Source: HyVt-560 sp964577195 (GTDB lineage Bacteria; Pseudomonadota; Gammaproteobacteria; UWMA-0217). From it: a stretch of 8,052 bases of DNA. Each line of letters opens with the position of its first letter. Position 1 is the stretch's first letter. A model generated the notes under the pieces. It saw nothing but the letters and a program-made list of their open reading frames with translations, had not been told where the DNA came from and did not search any database. Both the position numbers and the translations under genes were made by a program. Below, one piece after another: positions 6,308 through 8,052 of this stretch. Where the stretch lies: positions 1 to 8,052 of the forward strand of contig CAZNYF010000129.1 in NCBI GenBank assembly GCA_964577195.1. Direction: 5' to 3'.

Positions 6308-6353
6308 TTTATTGTAGCACATTAAGTTTGTGCTAACAAAGCTCTACAATAAA
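6308..6353 (-). promoter_or_regulatory. Promoter with nested operator palindromes for the second toxin-antitoxin pair
   Basis: On the minus strand, TTGTTA (6334-6339) and TACAAT (6311-6316) are separated by exactly 17 bases and place a transcript start about 20 bases before the antitoxin ATG. A perfect 7-base inverted repeat, TAGCACA (6315-6321) and TGTGCTA (6329-6335), fills the spacer. A perfect 10-base pair, TTTATTGTAG (6308-6317) and CTACAATAAA (6344-6353), encloses the whole promoter. A protein bound to either palindrome would block RNA polymerase, the expected logic of antitoxin self-repression. Confidence 0.7.
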
Positions 6354-6358
6354 GTGCT

Positions 6359-6461
6359 GGTAGGAATAAAAATATGAATTCAAAGGAGTTAAATAGTATG
6401 CGTGACCAACGAGCCAAGACACCCAAATTCCTACAGCAAAAATCAGGACAGCGGAGGTGCG
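6359..6461. repeat. Direct repeat B, right copy (dead copy of the MBOAT gene start)
   Basis: These 103 bases copy 5069-5170 in the same orientation. The MBOAT start codon has become ATA (CAT to TAT on the plus strand), an A is inserted in the leader, and the coding match ends after about 14 codons, so nothing is expressed from it. Its far end lies only 18 bases from the stop of the third toxin. Together with the left copy it brackets the IS4 scrap and the second toxin-antitoxin pair. Confidence 0.95.
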
Positions 6462-6479
6462 CCAACTGCGGTTTTTAGG

Positions 6480-6917
6480 TTAATTACTCGGCAGTTTGAA
6501 ATGTTCGCAGAAGTTCTTGGTTGTCAGTAAATTAATATCTTCTGAAACAAAGCCCTTATCATTGGATAAAATAAGCTCGCATTGCTGCTGTTTAGCCAAA
6601 ACGTATTGAATGCTGTCTTCCAGGTCTTGATAGTTTTTATTCGTATTCATTAGCCGGCAGGTTTGCTCGATTTCCTTATTGGAAAATGGAATAACTTCGC
6701 ACAAGGTATTGAGCTCCTGGACTTGTATGAGTGCGGTTTCAGGATTTTGTTTAGCAGAAATATAGTAAATGCTTGTGATTAAATCGCAGGACGTGAACAA
6801 CTTTTTGTCATTTTTCACACAGAACTCCAGGCTCTGTCTGCTAGTAGTGTGAGCAACTCGGGATGCATCGAAAAGATCTAACAGGACATTGGCATCAACA
6901 AAGATTTTGTCAAACAT
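6480..6917 (-). CDS. PIN-domain toxin of the PIN_3-like group (145 aa)
   Basis: The protein starts with FDKIFVDANVLLDLF, with the first PIN aspartate at D8. The second segment, SCDLITSIYYISAKQ (43-57), has the IYYI pattern of this PIN subgroup, in which the usual second acidic residue is not obvious. The third, YQDLEDSIQYVLAKQQQCEL (96-115), carries E100/D101, and LSNDKGF has D120. The C-terminal LLTTKNFCEHF is also typical. It is therefore a likely metal-dependent RNase toxin of a branch distinct from the other two toxins here. I chose ATG 6917, which overlaps the antitoxin stop by eight bases; a TTG at 6956 would add 13 residues inside the antitoxin gene and is less likely because PIN domains start close to the first aspartate. 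Confidence 0.83.
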   Translation of the reverse strand: MFDKIFVDANVLLDLFDASRVAHTTSRQSLEFCVKNDKKLFTSCDLITSIYYISAKQNPETALIQVQELNTLCEVIPFSNKEIEQTCRLMNTNKNYQDLEDSIQYVLAKQQQCELILSNDKGFVSEDINLLTTKNFCEHFKLPSN

Positions 6918-7149
6918 CCTGATGACTTTTGATGGATTGAATCGTTTGTGTGCCAAGCAAACCGTTCATACTGCCTGCCAGTGAGTGCAGCGCCTCAAGC
7001 CGCTTCTCCCTTTCGATTCCTTTCGCACTCTCTCTGATCAATTCTTGAATAATCGCTGTCTGGCTTTGCTGCCTTACTTGCGACAGTGTTTCCAATTGCT
7101 TAACGACCCGCTCATCAAATAAAAAATTTTTCCTGATAGACGCTGACAT
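6910..7149 (-). CDS. Ribbon-helix-helix antitoxin, CopG/VapB-like (79 aa)
   Basis: The N-terminus fits a ribbon-helix-helix DNA-binding domain: strand IRKNFLFDERV, helix VKQLETLSQVR, turn, and helix SQTAIIQELIRES (about residues 29-41). The rest (GIEREKRLEALHSLAGSMNG and onward) is charged and probably contacts the toxin. ATG 7149 is preferred over an ATG at 7203 because the RHH strand should begin within a few residues, and GAGG lies 11 bases before 7149. The upstream ATG falls within the promoter region. Its stop overlaps the start of the PIN toxin. This pairing of an RHH antitoxin with a PIN_3-like toxin differs from the two Phd-based pairs, so the window holds two independent toxin-antitoxin lineages. 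Confidence 0.82.
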   Translation of the reverse strand: MSASIRKNFLFDERVVKQLETLSQVRQQSQTAIIQELIRESAKGIEREKRLEALHSLAGSMNGLLGTQTIQSIKSHQDV

Positions 7150-7176
7150 ATTTCTGTAAACCTCACAATTAACCAA

Positions 7177-7205
7177 ATTGTATATGTATGATAGCATACT
7201 CATAA
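7177..7205 (-). promoter_or_regulatory. Candidate promoter and operator of the third toxin-antitoxin pair
   Basis: On the minus strand TACAAT (7177-7182) lies 17 bases after a weak TTATGA (7200-7205). The spacer contains a perfect inverted repeat, GTATG (7186-7190) and CATAC (7195-7199) around ATAG, suited to an RHH dimer. The layout, an inverted repeat in the spacer, parallels the promoter of the second pair though the sequence is unrelated. Confidence 0.5.
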
Positions 7206-7329
7206 TTCGATATGTTTTGTTCGCGACTCAGTCCATCGCCGATATTCCGATCAGGATGTTTTTTCCGGAGGCAAAGCCAGCGCCGTTCGGTGAGCTTTGG
7301 AAACCTCGCTACTCAAAGGATCGATTCAT

Positions 7330-7365
7330 TCTGACTATATTCGTCACTATCGTAAAATAGTCAGA
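7330..7365. other. Inverted repeat in the gap between the third toxin-antitoxin pair and slp
   Basis: TCTGACTAT (7330-7338) and ATAGTCAGA (7357-7365) are perfect nine-base arms around an 18-base loop. It lies about 30 bases downstream of the slp stop codon (minus strand), where a transcript end is expected, but there is no T-tract on either strand. It could be a weak or factor-dependent terminator, a binding site, or the end of a lost element. The rest of 7206-7396 shows no gene I can support. Confidence 0.4.
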
Positions 7366-7396
7366 TACCATGTTAAAAACGCCGAAAGTGAACTGG

Positions 7397-7954
7397 CTAA
7401 TGAGTAAGCCGGGAATGACCGTGATGAATATGACGGCCGTAAAACCTGAAATTGGGTCGGTAAAACCACGGGTAGAAGAATGGATCGTAGTAGTCGTGGG
7501 GGTAAGGTGAGGTTTCTTTTAGTTCTGCCCAGAGGTGTAGTGAGTCGGTTTTAACTAGGGGATATAAATAGTCGTATTCATCAACCTTGCCGTTTTTTGA
7601 TCCGGTGATGATTCCATGGATGGTGATTTCCCGGTCTTTTTGATACACGTCCGGGTCGATAAATTCATCGATCACGGCAATGAAGCGACCGGCAGATTGA
7701 TCGCTGTTTTTAGGGCGGCCGCTTTTGTAGAGATTTCTTGAGACGATTTCTATTTCTGATGTTTTGGGGAAGTTTCTGACTGATGCGATGGTGCCACCCC
7801 AACGAACTTCGCGGTTAGTGACGGCTTTAACATCACTGCGAGCTTCAGTGACACTGGCGGTTTTTACCGGCGCATCAGAAATGGTTTTGGGTAAGTTGCT
7901 TGCACAGGCAGTTAGCAGCAGAGTGAATAAAATGAGGGGTATTGATTTATTCAT
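7397..7954 (-). CDS. slp: Slp-family outer-membrane lipoprotein (185 aa)
   Basis: The N-terminus is a lipoprotein signal: MNKSIPLILFTLLLTACAS, with lipobox LTAC and the acylated cysteine at C17; no aspartate follows it, consistent with sorting to the outer membrane. The core matches Slp: VRWGGTIASVRNF (about 51-63), a TSEIEIVSRNLYKSGRP segment, then SAGRFIAVIDEFIDPDVY and REITIHGIITGSKNGKVDEY, ending near the LHLW motif. E. coli Slp is a starvation- and acid-responsive lipoprotein of similar length whose exact role is unclear. The C-terminal tail here (about 150-185) is rich in Y, F, P and H and is not part of the core. It is transcribed alone, with no clear Shine-Dalgarno, and shows no link to the toxin-antitoxin genes. 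Confidence 0.88.
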   Translation of the reverse strand: MNKSIPLILFTLLLTACASNLPKTISDAPVKTASVTEARSDVKAVTNREVRWGGTIASVRNFPKTSEIEIVSRNLYKSGRPKNSDQSAGRFIAVIDEFIDPDVYQKDREITIHGIITGSKNGKVDEYDYLYPLVKTDSLHLWAELKETSPYPHDYYDPFFYPWFYRPNFRFYGRHIHHGHSRLTH

Positions 7955-7984
7955 CAGACAGATTTCGCATTCAGAAATACACTA

Positions 7985-8032
7985 TAGAGTATAGGTCACC
8001 ATCGCTGAACGAAAAATGAATGTGTTACATTC
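7985..8032 (-). promoter_or_regulatory. Possible slp promoter with an upstream palindrome
   Basis: On the minus strand TATACT and TATAGT hexamers lie at about 7982-7993, some 30-40 bases before the slp start, and are candidate -10 boxes; no convincing -35 is seen. Upstream, GAATGT (8018-8023) and ACATTC (8027-8032) form a perfect inverted repeat with a three-base spacer, in a position where an activator or repressor could act. Confidence 0.35.
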
Positions 8033-8052
8033 GTGGATGATGCGCGTTCTAG

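Noticed and set aside
1413..6480. Integron cassette array, since toxin-antitoxin genes are often cassettes
   Set aside because: I find no attC-like sites with GTTRRRY cores at gene ends, and the repeats are derived from operon coding sequence.
7178..7360. 60-codon plus-strand open frame in the gap before slp
   Set aside because: It covers the promoter and operator region of the third antitoxin, has no ribosome binding site, and matches no family I recognise.

Overview
The window reads as accessory DNA from a Gram-negative bacterium, most likely a gammaproteobacterium. Two things suggest this: an Slp-type outer-membrane lipoprotein, and an AlgI-type MBOAT acyltransferase paired with an SGNH partner. 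I cannot name the species. Almost all structural genes lie on the minus strand; only one toxin-antitoxin pair (1604-2244) is on the plus strand. I see no rRNA, tRNA or CRISPR array.

Layout, left to right. Bases 1-1412 (minus) hold a nearly complete lipase-maturation-factor-like (LMF1/DUF1222) membrane protein that runs off the left edge. Bases 1444-1518 are a decayed copy of the 3' end of the SGNH gene that lies 1 kb further right. Bases 1604-2244 (plus) hold an intact Phd/VapC-type pair. Bases 2317-2483 hold scraps of another Phd-VapC pair on the minus strand. Bases 2484-5109 (minus) hold a two-gene O-acyltransferase unit: MBOAT first, then an SGNH-fold protein. Bases 5099-5616 are a graveyard: the tail of a possible upstream membrane gene, a possible antitoxin scrap and an IS4-like transposase scrap. 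Bases 5629-6283 (minus) hold a second intact Phd/VapC pair with a clear promoter and operator. Bases 6359-6461 are a near-identical copy of the MBOAT gene start. Bases 6480-7149 (minus) hold a third pair, a ribbon-helix-helix antitoxin with a PIN toxin of a different subfamily. Bases 7397-7954 (minus) hold the Slp lipoprotein.

The main point is architectural. The SGNH 3'-end copy sits directly upstream of the LMF1-like gene, and the MBOAT 5'-end copy sits on the far side of the second toxin-antitoxin pair. The simplest reading is that an ancestral operon (upstream membrane gene, MBOAT, SGNH, LMF1-like) was split at both ends by toxin-antitoxin islands, each now bracketed by direct repeats of the operon's own sequence. 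The 5' repeat is about 97% identical and the 3' repeat about 85% with a 40-base deletion, so the two events probably differ in age. The acyltransferase pair probably modifies a cell-surface or exported molecule. A functional link between it and the LMF1-like protein is inferred only from the reconstructed gene order.
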